NCBI GenBank assembly: GCA_016703065.1
Contig: JADJCU010000003.1
Span: 434,001-498,000 of the forward strand
Source of the DNA: a bacterium
GTDB taxonomy: Bacteria; Electryoneota; RPQS01
DNA: 64,000 nucleotides
Reading direction: 5' to 3'
Below, one piece after another: positions 49,418-57,721 of this stretch. The notes beneath the pieces were generated by a model. That model did no database searches. It saw only the letters and a list, made by a program, of their open reading frames with translations, and was not told where the DNA came from. The translations under genes were made by a program, and so were the position numbers. The first letter of the stretch is position 1. Every line of letters begins with the position of its first letter.

Positions 49418-50273
49418 GTTGCGTAGGCTTGGATTGGCTCTTATAGTAATAGTGGGGCTCACCGGAGCCCCGCTTACCCTTTCGCAGTCTGCCGTTGTCG
49501 AACCGGTCCGCAACGATTTCTGTCCCGTGTTGCCAGACGAGAAGATAGATTCGACAATCTACACAGACTATGAGGGACAGCGGGTGTATTTCTGTTGTAC
49601 TCGTTGTCGCCGCGACTTCATTCGAAATCCTGAACTTTACTTGGCGAACCTTCCGCAATCTGGTTCGGTGAAGTCTACAATCCCGAACTCTGAAGGACAC
49701 CAGGACAGCGTTGCACATTTCATGGAGGAAAGTTCTGATCTGGAACACAAACACCCAGGAGATGAGCACGCCTCGACGCATGAAGGCCAGCATGACCATG
49801 CAATAGATCATGGTCGAGATGACGATTCCACAGCGAAATTGATCAATTTTGCAGGAAAATTTCACCCGCTTGTGGTCCACTTTCCAATCGCGTTGCTCAT
49901 TACTGCGGCGCTTGCGGAATTGTCTTCGTGGATTACTCGCAAGAAGAGATTGCAAGCGCTTAGCCGACACTTCATTTACTTCACAGCAATCTGCACTGTC
50001 GTAGCTGCCACGCTGGGTTGGGCCGCCGCATGGAACGCACGCTATCCGACCGAAGTCGCGCAGTACTTAACCTTCCATCGCTGGGTCGGTATTTCGGTTG
50101 CCGGGCTATCCGTGGTTGCAGCATGTTTAGCATGGGCAGCAGAGCGACCAGTGTCACCTTCATGGCAAAAGTGAGCATTTCGTGGAGCACTCTTGCTTGC
50201 TGCTGTCGGAGCAGGGTTCTCGGGACATCTCGGCTCTATACTGGTGTTTGGTCCCGACCACTTCGCATTCTAA
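49401..50273 (+). CDS. TRASH-like + DUF2231 membrane protein (in-frame TGA at 50172)
   Basis: 290 residues if the TGA at 50172-50174 is bridged in the same frame. Start at 49401, inside the previous gene, preceded by AAGGA. Signal/TM segment, then one TRASH-like unit (FCPVLPDEKIDSTIYTDYEGQRVYFCCTRCRRDFIRNPELY) and a His/Asp-rich linker (HKHPGDEHASTHEGQHDHAIDHG). DUF2231 follows with its first helices KFHPLVVHFPIALLITAALAELSSW and YFTAICTVVAATLGWAAAW. The canonical end FRGALLLAAVGAGFSGHLGSILVFGPDHF lies after the TGA, so an Arg codon (CGA) mutated or miscalled to TGA is the simplest reading. The role is probably metal-linked redox or copper handling; DUF2231 itself is uncharacterised. Confidence 0.8.
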
Positions 50274-50368
50274 GCATCAATTTCTGCCCGGAATGGTGCG
50301 TGTAGACGAACTCAGCAACGAGCGAGAGACGACTTTACCCTTACCTACAACTTTTGTATATTCCCACC

Positions 50369-52147
50369 ATGGTTGTTTTTGGCAAAATCGGCAGGCGCCT
50401 TCTCGGATGGTTTATGCTTGTGGCCTTGATTCCATTGCTCTTTATGGGCTATCAGGGCTACTATTTCGCGCGCCTTGCTGTTAAGAAAGAGGCTTATCTT
50501 CATATTCAAGCAATCTCGCAGCAGAAAAAGAGTCAGATAGAACAGTGGTTTACCGAGCGGAGAGCAGACACTGAAGTCCTGTCGGCAAATCCCTCAATTC
50601 TGGAGGCCTGTCAATCAGAATCAGTTTCGGCAGACAAACGGCAGAGTCTTGAGAGACTGCTGGATTCCTATAAAGCACAATCACAAGCTTACGAGTTCAT
50701 TTGTGTTTACTCTTTATCTGGAGCAATGCTAGCTTGCACAAAGCACACTGATGAAACTTTGGCAGAGATGCATGACTTTGTCCTTGAAGCTACAAATTCA
50801 AGTCAGGCGGTGACAAGTCCTATTCACCTTCACGACGAGTTTGGGCTAACGATTCATCTTAGCGACCGCGTTACTAATGAGTCCGGGGAATCAGTGGGTG
50901 TCGTCATCACGACGCTTGGGTTGGATTACACCTTGAATCCGATTATTCTCGACACGACAGGACTTGGGTTCTCCGGACAAGCCTACTTGGTTGACAAGAA
51001 CAAAGTAATGCTCACACCATCGCGTTTCATGAACCACCCAAAGCCACTGACTCATACAATGGATTCGCAGGGAATTCAACGGGCTCTGCAGGGTTTAAGC
51101 GGTGTAGATCTATATCACGACTTTGAAGGCCGCGACGTTATTGGAGCGTGGGAGTATTTGCCGGATGAAGGTTGGGCACTTATTACTGAGATTGACGCAA
51201 ACGAAGCATTTGCGTCATTACAGATGCTACGCCGGAACGCAATGTTGGTTGCCCTTGGGACGATTGGATTGATTCTCATCGTGGTCGCGTTTATCTCGCG
51301 GTCATTAAGCAAGCCAATCAGGCAATTGGCAAACGCGAGCTCCGCTGTTTCAAAGGGTGACTTGGACAGGAGAGTTGTCATTCAGTTGAAGGACGAGTTG
51401 GGCGATTTGGCCACGAGTTTTAATCAGATGGTTCAGTCGCTAAAGGATTCGCAAAAGCAGCTTGTACTATCGGAGCGACTCGCTGCAATCGGCGAGCTTG
51501 TTGCCAGCGTTGTCCATGAGATCCGAAATCCGCTTTCTGCCATCAAAATGAATCTGCGAATATTGGAAACGAAGGATATCCGAGGCGAGCTGGTTCATTC
51601 AGAGCATTTCCAATTGGCAAAGAATCAAACCGAGCGCATTGAAACCATGCTGACGGAACTCTTAGATTACTCAAGAACAGTCACAATCCAGAAACGTAAA
51701 ATAACAGTTCAGGAGATATCCGACCGTGTAACAAAAGAGTTTTCAACGCTGCTCGATGGGCACAAAATAGAGATGCATACGAGACTTCACAACCCGTTGG
51801 ACGTTGTTAGCATTGATGACGAGAGATTCATGCAAGTATTCTGGAATTTAATCATGAATTCCGTGCAGGCAATTGAAGTTTCAGGTCGGTCGGTCGGAAA
51901 GATTGAATTGGTTACAGAATCAAATCCAGATGAGATTATTCTTATCCTCAAAGACAATGGCAATGGTATTCAGGGCGATGCAATGAAGCACGTCTTTGAA
52001 CCATTCTTTACAACAAGGAAGAGCGGTACGGGACTTGGTTTATCTATTGTTAAAAAGATTATCGACTCGCACGGAGGACATGTCACGTGCATGAGCCAGC
52101 TAAACAAAGGAACCGAGATTATCATTTCACTGCCACGGCCAACGTAG
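50369..52147 (+). CDS. Membrane sensor histidine kinase (NtrB/ZraS-like)
   Basis: 592 residues from the ATG at 50369; an in-frame TTG at 50354 is possible. TM1 (LLGWFMLVALIPLLFMGYQGYYFA) is followed by a double-Cache-type periplasmic sensor of ~240 residues, TM2 (MLVALGTIGLILIVVAFIS) and HAMP (RSLSKPIRQLANASSAVSKGDLDRRV). The HisKA phospho-acceptor is HEIRNPLSAIKMNL. The HATPase boxes are N (FWNLIMNSVQAI), G1 (DNGNGI), F (FEPFFTTRKSGTGLGLSIVKKI) and G2. It ends one base before the NtrC-type regulator start. Its position inside the copper block suggests it senses periplasmic Cu/Ag; the ligand is inferred, not visible. Confidence 0.9.
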   Translation: MVVFGKIGRRLLGWFMLVALIPLLFMGYQGYYFARLAVKKEAYLHIQAISQQKKSQIEQWFTERRADTEVLSANPSILEACQSESVSADKRQSLERLLDSYKAQSQAYEFICVYSLSGAMLACTKHTDETLAEMHDFVLEATNSSQAVTSPIHLHDEFGLTIHLSDRVTNESGESVGVVITTLGLDYTLNPIILDTTGLGFSGQAYLVDKNKVMLTPSRFMNHPKPLTHTMDSQGIQRALQGLSGVDLYHDFEGRDVIGAWEYLPDEGWALITEIDANEAFASLQMLRRNAMLVALGTIGLILIVVAFISRSLSKPIRQLANASSAVSKGDLDRRVVIQLKDELGDLATSFNQMVQSLKDSQKQLVLSERLAAIGELVASVVHEIRNPLSAIKMNLRILETKDIRGELVHSEHFQLAKNQTERIETMLTELLDYSRTVTIQKRKITVQEISDRVTKEFSTLLDGHKIEMHTRLHNPLDVVSIDDERFMQVFWNLIMNSVQAIEVSGRSVGKIELVTESNPDEIILILKDNGNGIQGDAMKHVFEPFFTTRKSGTGLGLSIVKKIIDSHGGHVTCMSQLNKGTEIIISLPRPT

Positions 52148-52148
52148 T

Positions 52149-53471
52149 ATGGAAAAAATTCTAATCATTGATGACGATGCCGCCATTCGCCGAACAATGG
52201 AACTTCACTTGGCCGACAAAGGATTCCGTGTAGTTTGCGGCGATAGCCTCAAGGCAGGCAAAGAGCTCTGGAATCGCCACAATCCTGAAATTGTGCTCTT
52301 GGATTTGAAACTGCCGGACGGCGAGGGCACTACGCTTCTGAAGGAACAAGTGGAAGCCGGTAGCCGGGCGATAGTATTGATGATTACAGGTCACCAGGAT
52401 ATGGACTATGCTATCCGAGCGATGAAACACGGTGCCTTTAATTATCTCCACAAACCGTTGAACATCGACGAATTGGACCTGTCTCTTGAAGGAGCGGTCC
52501 GAGAGCTTCGCGTAAGTCGAAGAACCATTGCGACGAATCGACCTGAAGATGAGTTCAAGCCAGGACGAATTGCCGGTGTCAGCGCGTCTATCCTTGATAC
52601 ACACAAGCAAATCGGGATGGCGGCTAAATCGAAAGTAAATGTGCTTATTAACGGAGAAAGTGGTACGGGGAAAGAACTTGTTGCGAGGGCAATCCATCAG
52701 AACTCGACACCTGAAGAACCATTTGTGGCCGTGAACTGCTCTGCGATTGTTTCACAGCTCATGGAGTCGGAAATGTTTGGCCATGAGAGAGGTGCATTTA
52801 CCGGAGCTGTCGACCGGAAACTGGGGAAATGCGAATACGCTGGGCATGGCACACTATTCCTGGATGAGATTGGCGATTTGTCTTTTGAGCTACAGGCAAA
52901 ACTGCTGCGAGTCCTGCAGGAGCGATATTTTGAACGGGTCGGAGGAACCTCACAAATTCCGTTTCGGGCTCGTGTCATCGCAGCTACGCACCAACGCCTC
53001 GAAAGCATGATAGAGACTCACGAGTTTCGTGAAGATTTGTACTTCCGGCTGAAGGTGTTTCAAATCAACTTGCTTCCGCTCCGTGAGCGAAAAGAAGACA
53101 TACCGCCACTTGTGCATCATCTGCTTGAAAAAATCAATTTAGAGCTGCATAGAAAGGTGAACAAAGTCCCAGATCTAGTAGTGAAGCGGCTTATGAACTA
53201 TTCATGGCCGGGCAATGTTCGTGAACTGGAGAACGTGTTGACACAGGCGGTCGTTCGAAGCACAGGCGATACGTTGTCTGTGGATTTTCTGGAACCAGCG
53301 GCGTACTCAGCTGCAGCTAAAAGAGAACTTAGAACCATGGCAGAAGTCGAAAAAGAGCATATCGAATGGGTATTAGGACAAGTTGGCGGGAACTTGGGAA
53401 AAGCTTGCGAAGTATTGGGGATTACACGTCCGACTTTACGAAAGAAGATGGACGATTACGGAATTAGTTAG
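52149..53471 (+). CDS. NtrC-family sigma-54-dependent response regulator
   Basis: 440 residues. The receiver domain has acidic pocket DDD and phospho-acceptor LLDLKLPDGEG (Asp ~53). The AAA+ sigma-54 activation domain has Walker A GESGTGKE, the sigma-54-contacting GAFTGA loop (HERGAFTGAVDRK), Walker B GTLFLDEIGDL, and FREDLYFRLKVFQINLLPLRERKEDIP...WPGNVRELENV. The C-terminal Fis-type helix-turn-helix is GGNLGKACEVLGITRPTLRKKM. It activates RNA polymerase-sigma-54 after phosphorylation by the kinase encoded one base upstream. A good -24/-12 promoter exists before cusC at 40826, making the efflux operon its most likely target. Sigma-54 itself must come from the host chromosome. Confidence 0.95.
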   Translation: MEKILIIDDDAAIRRTMELHLADKGFRVVCGDSLKAGKELWNRHNPEIVLLDLKLPDGEGTTLLKEQVEAGSRAIVLMITGHQDMDYAIRAMKHGAFNYLHKPLNIDELDLSLEGAVRELRVSRRTIATNRPEDEFKPGRIAGVSASILDTHKQIGMAAKSKVNVLINGESGTGKELVARAIHQNSTPEEPFVAVNCSAIVSQLMESEMFGHERGAFTGAVDRKLGKCEYAGHGTLFLDEIGDLSFELQAKLLRVLQERYFERVGGTSQIPFRARVIAATHQRLESMIETHEFREDLYFRLKVFQINLLPLRERKEDIPPLVHHLLEKINLELHRKVNKVPDLVVKRLMNYSWPGNVRELENVLTQAVVRSTGDTLSVDFLEPAAYSAAAKRELRTMAEVEKEHIEWVLGQVGGNLGKACEVLGITRPTLRKKMDDYGIS

Positions 53472-53526
53472 TGCTGTCGGCAAGCAGTGTTAACTGGGGA
53501 ATGTGAATTAATCGAAAGGAGAGATC

Positions 53527-55935
53527 TTGATCATGGATCACTCAAGTCATCAAGAACGCCTAAGAACAATAGTGTCTTCTCAAAGCCAGACGCTGGTCAC
53601 GGATCCAGTCTGCGGGATGAAGGTTGACCCAGCCCGTGCGCGTTTTTCGCACCATCACGAACACAACACCTACTACTTTTGCAGTCAGGGATGCTTGAAC
53701 AAATTCCAGGCAAATCCCTTGACGTATCTCAGCAAAAGCGAGGCAGCAGCCGGTTCCAAAGATCCTCATGCCACCGTTAAGCCATTGCCTATCGCAAAGA
53801 AAGGCATTTCGGATGAGAATATTTATACATGCCCGATGCACCCAGAAGTAAGACAGGCGGGACCTGGTTCCTGCCCAATCTGCGGTATGGCCTTGGAACC
53901 GCTTGTTGCGACTTTATCGGAGCTCGAAAGTAATTCTGAGCTTGAAGATATGACACGCAGGTTTTGGATTAGCAGCGTGCTCTCGCTGATGGTGATGGGA
54001 CTCGCAATGTGGGGTATGGGAATTCATTCTGTGCTCCTTGGTTCGTTGCCGATCTCTTCGCTTTTGTGGCTCCAAGCACTGCTTGCTACGCCTGTCGTTA
54101 TTTGGGGCGGCTGGCCTTTCTTTGTGCGTGGTTGGAATTCGATTGTCAGCTTCAATCTAAATATGTTCACGCTGATATCAATAGGTGTGGGGACGGCATA
54201 CCTATACAGTATTATTGCAGTCGTTCTGCCAAGTGTCTTCCCAGTTGCAATGCACGATGAGATGGGTATGATCCCTGTTTACTTTGAAGCTGCGGCGATT
54301 ATAGTTTCTCTCGTTTTGTTAGGTCAAGTGCTTGAGCTCCGTGCCCGCAGCAAGACTTCCAGCGCAATTAAGGCACTCTTAGGTTTAGCACCCAAAACGG
54401 CACGAGTTGTTCAAGAGAACGGCGAAGAGATTGACATCCTTTTGGAGAATGTGAATGCCGGCGACCTGCTCAGGGTACGCCCCGGCGAAAAAGTTCCTGT
54501 TGACGGCACAATTGAATCAGGTTCAAGCAGTGTGGACGAGTCCATGATTACCGGTGAACCCATACCCGCGGCAAAGGCCGGTGGCGACCGTGTGATCGGG
54601 GGAACCGTGAATGGTACAGGCAGCTTTGTAATGCGTGCAGAGCATGTCGGTTCCGAGACGGTACTTGCGCAGATTGTTCAAATGGTAAGTGAAGCACAGC
54701 GGAGCAGGGCACCAATACAGAGACTTGCTGATATTGTGTCAGCGTGGTTCGTGCCTGCCGTTGTAGTTACGGCTGTCCTCACATTTGTTGTTTGGTTGGT
54801 TTGGGGACCGGATCCGGCACTTGCTTATGCAATGGTGAATGCTGTCGCGGTATTGATTATCGCTTGTCCGTGTGCTCTGGGACTGGCAACGCCAATGTCC
54901 ATCATGGTCGGAACGGGACAGGGCGCTCGCTCTGGTGTGCTTATCAGAAGTGCGGAAGTCCTTGAAACAATGATCAAGATTGATACTTTGGTCGTCGACA
55001 AAACTGGCACCCTTACTGAAGGCAAATCTCAAGTTGTGAGCATTGAGCCAACAGGAGAGTTGAGCGACAAAGATCTCTTGAAACTTGCAGCAAGCTTAGA
55101 ACAAGGCAGCGAGCATCCTCTCGCAGACGCAATTGTGAAGGCTGCCAAAGAGCGCAAACTCGAACTAAGTGCAGTCGTGGATTTTCAATCGAAGACGGGG
55201 CAAGGCGTGATCGGTACAATTAATGGACAAGTGGTCGCCCTTGGTAACAAAAACCTTTTGATAAGTCTGGGCATTACGAACGATGAGCTACTTGGGCGCG
55301 CTGAAGCTTTAAGAACTGAAGGTCAGACTGTCATGTATGTGGTAGTCAACAATGGTCTCGCAGGCTTGATCGGAGTCGCTGATCCAGTAAAAGCGTCAAC
55401 ACCGAACGCGATTGCACAATTGCGTGAAGCTGGAATCGATCTGATCATGTTGACAGGGGATAATCTTACCACGGCGAAAGCAGTCGCCGCGAAGCTTGGC
55501 ATTGATAACGTCGAAGCAGATGTACTTCCTGAAGGAAAGATTGAGGTCATCAAGCGCTTGCAGAAGGAGGGCCGGAAAGTCGCGATGGCCGGAGACGGAG
55601 TCAATGATGCCCCGGCATTGGCCCAGGCCGACGTTGGAATTGCAATGGGAACAGGGACCGATGTGGCGATGGAAAGCGCTGGCATAACTTTGGTAAAGGG
55701 TGATCTACGTGGGATTGTTAAGGCACGGAATCTAAGTGGCGCCACGATGCGAAACATCAAGCAAAATCTGTTTTTCGCTTTCATCTACAACGTTCTCGGT
55801 GTTCCGATTGCCGCAGGTATTCTGTATCCGTTTTTCGGCTTGCTTCTAAGCCCGGTCATTGCGAGCGCTGCTATGACTTTCAGCTCCGTCTCAGTTATCT
55901 TAAACGCGCTTCGATTGAACCGAGTTAAATTGTAA
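53527..55935 (+). CDS. copA: Copper(I)-exporting P1B-type ATPase with YHS and heavy-metal-binding N-domains
   Basis: About 800 residues; TTG at 53527 sits five bases after AAGGAG, and the ATG at 53533 is the alternative start. The N-terminus lacks the usual CxxC HMA domain. It has instead a YHS domain (DPVCGMKVDPARARFSHH...YYFCSQGCLNKF) and an HMBD unit (YTCPMHPEVRQAGPGSCPICGM). Eight membrane helices follow with the CPC translocation motif (IIACPCALGLATP). Other motifs are the phosphorylation site DKTGTLTEG, the TGE actuator (ESMITGEP), HP (SEHPLADAIV) and GDGVNDAPALAQADVGIAMGTGTDVAMES. The last helices contain YN (FIYNVLGVPIAAG) and MTFSS, the P1B-1 signature for Cu(I). It moves Cu(I) from cytosol to periplasm, where the Cus system can expel it. 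Confidence 0.94.
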   Translation: MIMDHSSHQERLRTIVSSQSQTLVTDPVCGMKVDPARARFSHHHEHNTYYFCSQGCLNKFQANPLTYLSKSEAAAGSKDPHATVKPLPIAKKGISDENIYTCPMHPEVRQAGPGSCPICGMALEPLVATLSELESNSELEDMTRRFWISSVLSLMVMGLAMWGMGIHSVLLGSLPISSLLWLQALLATPVVIWGGWPFFVRGWNSIVSFNLNMFTLISIGVGTAYLYSIIAVVLPSVFPVAMHDEMGMIPVYFEAAAIIVSLVLLGQVLELRARSKTSSAIKALLGLAPKTARVVQENGEEIDILLENVNAGDLLRVRPGEKVPVDGTIESGSSSVDESMITGEPIPAAKAGGDRVIGGTVNGTGSFVMRAEHVGSETVLAQIVQMVSEAQRSRAPIQRLADIVSAWFVPAVVVTAVLTFVVWLVWGPDPALAYAMVNAVAVLIIACPCALGLATPMSIMVGTGQGARSGVLIRSAEVLETMIKIDTLVVDKTGTLTEGKSQVVSIEPTGELSDKDLLKLAASLEQGSEHPLADAIVKAAKERKLELSAVVDFQSKTGQGVIGTINGQVVALGNKNLLISLGITNDELLGRAEALRTEGQTVMYVVVNNGLAGLIGVADPVKASTPNAIAQLREAGIDLIMLTGDNLTTAKAVAAKLGIDNVEADVLPEGKIEVIKRLQKEGRKVAMAGDGVNDAPALAQADVGIAMGTGTDVAMESAGITLVKGDLRGIVKARNLSGATMRNIKQNLFFAFIYNVLGVPIAAGILYPFFGLLLSPVIASAAMTFSSVSVILNALRLNRVKL

Positions 55936-56066
55936 ATGAATTCGAGTCATTTGTTCGAATCCTGACGGCAACACCTATACAAATCACCCTGGTTTGGAGC
56001 TGACGAGAATCGCCTTGAGATGCCAAGAAAATGGTGTTGATAAGCTAGTTGATTTGATACGAGCGC

Positions 56067-56097
56067 AAAGAGCCTAACAATCGTGGGGCTCTTTTTT
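56067..56097 (+). terminator. Terminator after the copper block
   Basis: AAAGAGC (56067-56073) with GCTCTTT (56088-56094) and a six-T run that merges with the TTCTGGCATAAGAA motif. 55936-56066 holds no gene I can recognise. Confidence 0.75.
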
Positions 56098-56117
56098 CTG
56101 GCATAAGAACTTGTCCA
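56095..56117 (+). promoter_or_regulatory. Shared leader motif, copy A
   Basis: TTCTGGCATAAGAACTTG followed by TCCA, identical over 23 bases to the copy at 56625 and sharing 14 bases with 37839-37852. It precedes a 25-codon ORF. TGG-CATAAG could be an extended -10 box; not a sigma-54 site because the GG-GC spacing is wrong. Confidence 0.55.
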
Positions 56118-56145
56118 TGGGCAATTTTCACCAGAAAGGAAATGT

Positions 56146-56223
56146 ATGACAAATATACTATGCGAGTTGATTCGAAGCATCAGCGAAGCTGCCAAGGCTG
56201 CTTGTAGCGTGATTCGAAAATAA
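56146..56223 (+). CDS. Short ORF, 25 residues, unknown
   Basis: ATG at 56146 with AGAAAGGAA upstream and TAA at 56221. The peptide is MTNILCELIRSISEAAKAAC followed by SVIRK, amphipathic-helical in character. It lies between leader motif A and a terminator, forming a compact transcription unit of about 200 nt. It could be a small membrane-active peptide, a leader peptide or the coding part of a small RNA. No homologue is known to me. Confidence 0.4.
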   Translation: MTNILCELIRSISEAAKAACSVIRK

Positions 56224-56260
56224 ATAGCTCCAATGTGTCAAGCAGGAGCTTATAAGAGTG

Positions 56261-56292
56261 AAAGAGGTCCAAGTTGTGGGCCTCTTTTCTTT
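56261..56292 (+). terminator. Terminator of short ORF A
   Basis: AAAGAGGTCC (56261-56270) with GGGCCTCTTT (56278-56287) and a T-rich tail; one G-U pair. 56293-56620 contains no recognisable gene. Confidence 0.75.
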
Positions 56293-56624
56293 TACTTACC
56301 ATAGGCAAGTTTGGACTAACAATGGTGCTTTGCAGCGCCCAATTTGCGGTGACCCAGCATTCTTGATAACTCACAAGGCTGATACGAATTCTACTCGTCA
56401 ACCAGCGTGCAGAAAGCCAAGAAGTGCCCTACAAGCACGCGGGGGACGTTCAAAGCACAGCGGACGAGAATTCCTTCGTGTTGAGGCTGTTGCAACCCTT
56501 AGAGGGCTTCTAGACGTGATTTTCTAGCCAGAGAATTTATGCAATGGTGACTAAGCGGGATGCCATGTAACTAACTTTCGAGTTAGTCAACAGCGATGGC
56601 GCAAGGTAAAGGGATTGAATTGGA

Positions 56625-56647
56625 TTTCTGGCATAAGAACTTGTCCA
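56625..56647 (+). promoter_or_regulatory. Shared leader motif, copy B
   Basis: Second 23-base identical copy of the motif at 56095; again followed by a purine-rich ribosome site and a short ORF. Confidence 0.55.
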
Positions 56648-56672
56648 AGGACATTCACAAAGGGATTAACTG

Positions 56673-56759
56673 ATGAAGAATAGACCAATCAGGTTTCTGG
56701 AGCGGCTACTAGACGGAGCAACATGGGCGCTGAAAGCGCTCACGCGGCATCGCCGTTAA
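56673..56759 (+). CDS. Short ORF, 28 residues, basic, unknown
   Basis: ATG at 56673, AAAGGG about 8 bases upstream, TAA at 56757. Arg/Lys-rich with hydrophobic spacing (begins MKNRPIRFLERLLDG, ends RHRR). It is flanked by leader motif B and a strong terminator, mirroring short ORF A. No sequence similarity between the two peptides is obvious, so the conserved part is the leader, not the protein. Confidence 0.4.
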   Translation: MKNRPIRFLERLLDGATWALKALTRHRR

Positions 56760-56764
56760 CATTT

Positions 56765-56792
56765 AGGCCAGCCGTCAGCTGGCCTTTCTTTT
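56765..56792 (+). terminator. Terminator of short ORF B
   Basis: AGGCCAGC / GCTGGCCT stem, 5-nt loop, then TTTCTTTT. Confidence 0.88.
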
Positions 56793-56877
56793 CGCTCTAA
56801 AAAGACAAAAGAGCACATCACGTGCTTCGACAATGATGGGGGAATGTCATTTGGGCAACCCCCAATGTCCCTCTCGC

Positions 56878-56895
56878 ATATGCTTATCAGCATAT
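56878..56895. promoter_or_regulatory. 7-bp inverted repeat
   Basis: ATATGCT-TATC-AGCATAT. Isolated palindrome in a gene-free stretch (56793-57266) that is very A/T-rich between 57000 and 57090; possible protein-binding site. Confidence 0.3.
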
Positions 56896-57266
56896 AACAA
56901 AACTCGCGATAATCAAGCAATTAGCAGTCCACCAAGACAAGATAAGATAACGCAAATGGGGTAGGTGATTAACCTACCCCGTCGAGTTTTAGGGAGTTAG
57001 CATATCAAGACAAGACAGACAAGAATAACTAATGGTAAAAATAAAATAGTATATAGTATACGATAATAATAACTTGTATATATAAGGGAATGCAGGCCAG
57101 TGCGTCTGTCTGTCTTCTTTGTCTTTGGTACATCGCGGCGTGAAAATTTCCCAAAAAATTTCTTGAAGTCGGTTTCGGTACCGGGTTCTATGGGAACCTA
57201 TGGCTCCCGTTGTGGGAGATCCTGACGGGCTTAGATTGAATCCCCGGCTTCTGCAACAGCATGCTT

Positions 57267-57500
57267 TTATCCTTGGTTCCACCACGTCTTCGACATGCTT
57301 GATTCCATCGGTGAACCAAGTGGTTCCCGAATGTTGCCAAGATTGTTGAAGTGGTCGATCCACATTCCCGCGAAGTTTGGTGCTTGTGGCTCCCGTTCAG
57401 CATCAGGGTAGTAGTCTACATCCGGTTTGATTGGTTCACGTTTTCGAATGCCGAGTTGGCGAAGGCGTCGTCCTTCATGCATTAAGTCTGATAATTTCAT
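57267..57500 (-). CDS. Small hypothetical protein
   Basis: 77 residues from the ATG at 57500 (MKLSDLMHEGRRLRQLGIRK...). The sequence is polar with plausible codon use (DYYPDAEREPQAPNFAGMWIDHFNNLGN). The frame is open further upstream to 57575 but that part lies in the repeat region. It follows the PrimPol-helicase gene and its repeat cluster on the same strand. No family recognised; could be spurious. Confidence 0.4.
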   Translation of the reverse strand: MKLSDLMHEGRRLRQLGIRKREPIKPDVDYYPDAEREPQAPNFAGMWIDHFNNLGNIREPLGSPMESSMSKTWWNQG

Positions 57501-57527
57501 AGAGGGTTTTCTTTCTTTGATTTGATC

Positions 57528-57719
57528 TGCAGGTTTGCAGGTGCGGGCAGGCGCAAATAAATGCACCCCCTTCATAGGAGGGGGGGGTAACCCTCCCCGT
57601 TCCTATATACATTACATTTTTCTTTTTCTTCTTCCTGCATACCTGCAAACTACACTTAACATATAATATTTTTTATATACTTACGGTTGCAGGTTGCCCT
57701 GCAGGTGGGGTGCAGGAAG
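57528..57719. repeat. TGCAGG repeat cluster with nested inverted repeats around an AT core (origin-like)
   Basis: TGCAGG occurs eight times, counting both strands, between 57528 and 57716. CTTCCTGCA (57631-57639) pairs with TGCAGGAAG (57711-57719). Inside, ACCTGCAA (57641-57648) pairs with TTGCAGGT (57687-57694) across a 38-nt A/T-rich core. It sits directly behind the stop of the PrimPol-helicase gene. The architecture suggests a replication origin or Rep-binding region. Confidence 0.55.
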
Positions 57720-57721
57720 CA

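Noticed and set aside
50172..50174. Selenocysteine or stop-codon read-through at the in-frame TGA (and TAG at 46514)
   Set aside because: The family residues at these places are Arg and Gln, not Cys/Sec; no SECIS-like hairpin seen; two different stops argue against recoding.
55952..55975. tRNA 3' fragment or att repeat (GTTCGAATCC resembles the tRNA-Glu T-loop)
   Set aside because: Only about ten bases match, the T-stem cannot pair, and the rest of the tRNA 3' end is absent.
56095..56117. Sigma-54 promoter at the TTCTGGCATAAGAACTTG motif
   Set aside because: TGGCAT looks right for -24, but the -12 TTG is one base too far and no GC follows GG-N10; the copy at 37843 fits even less.
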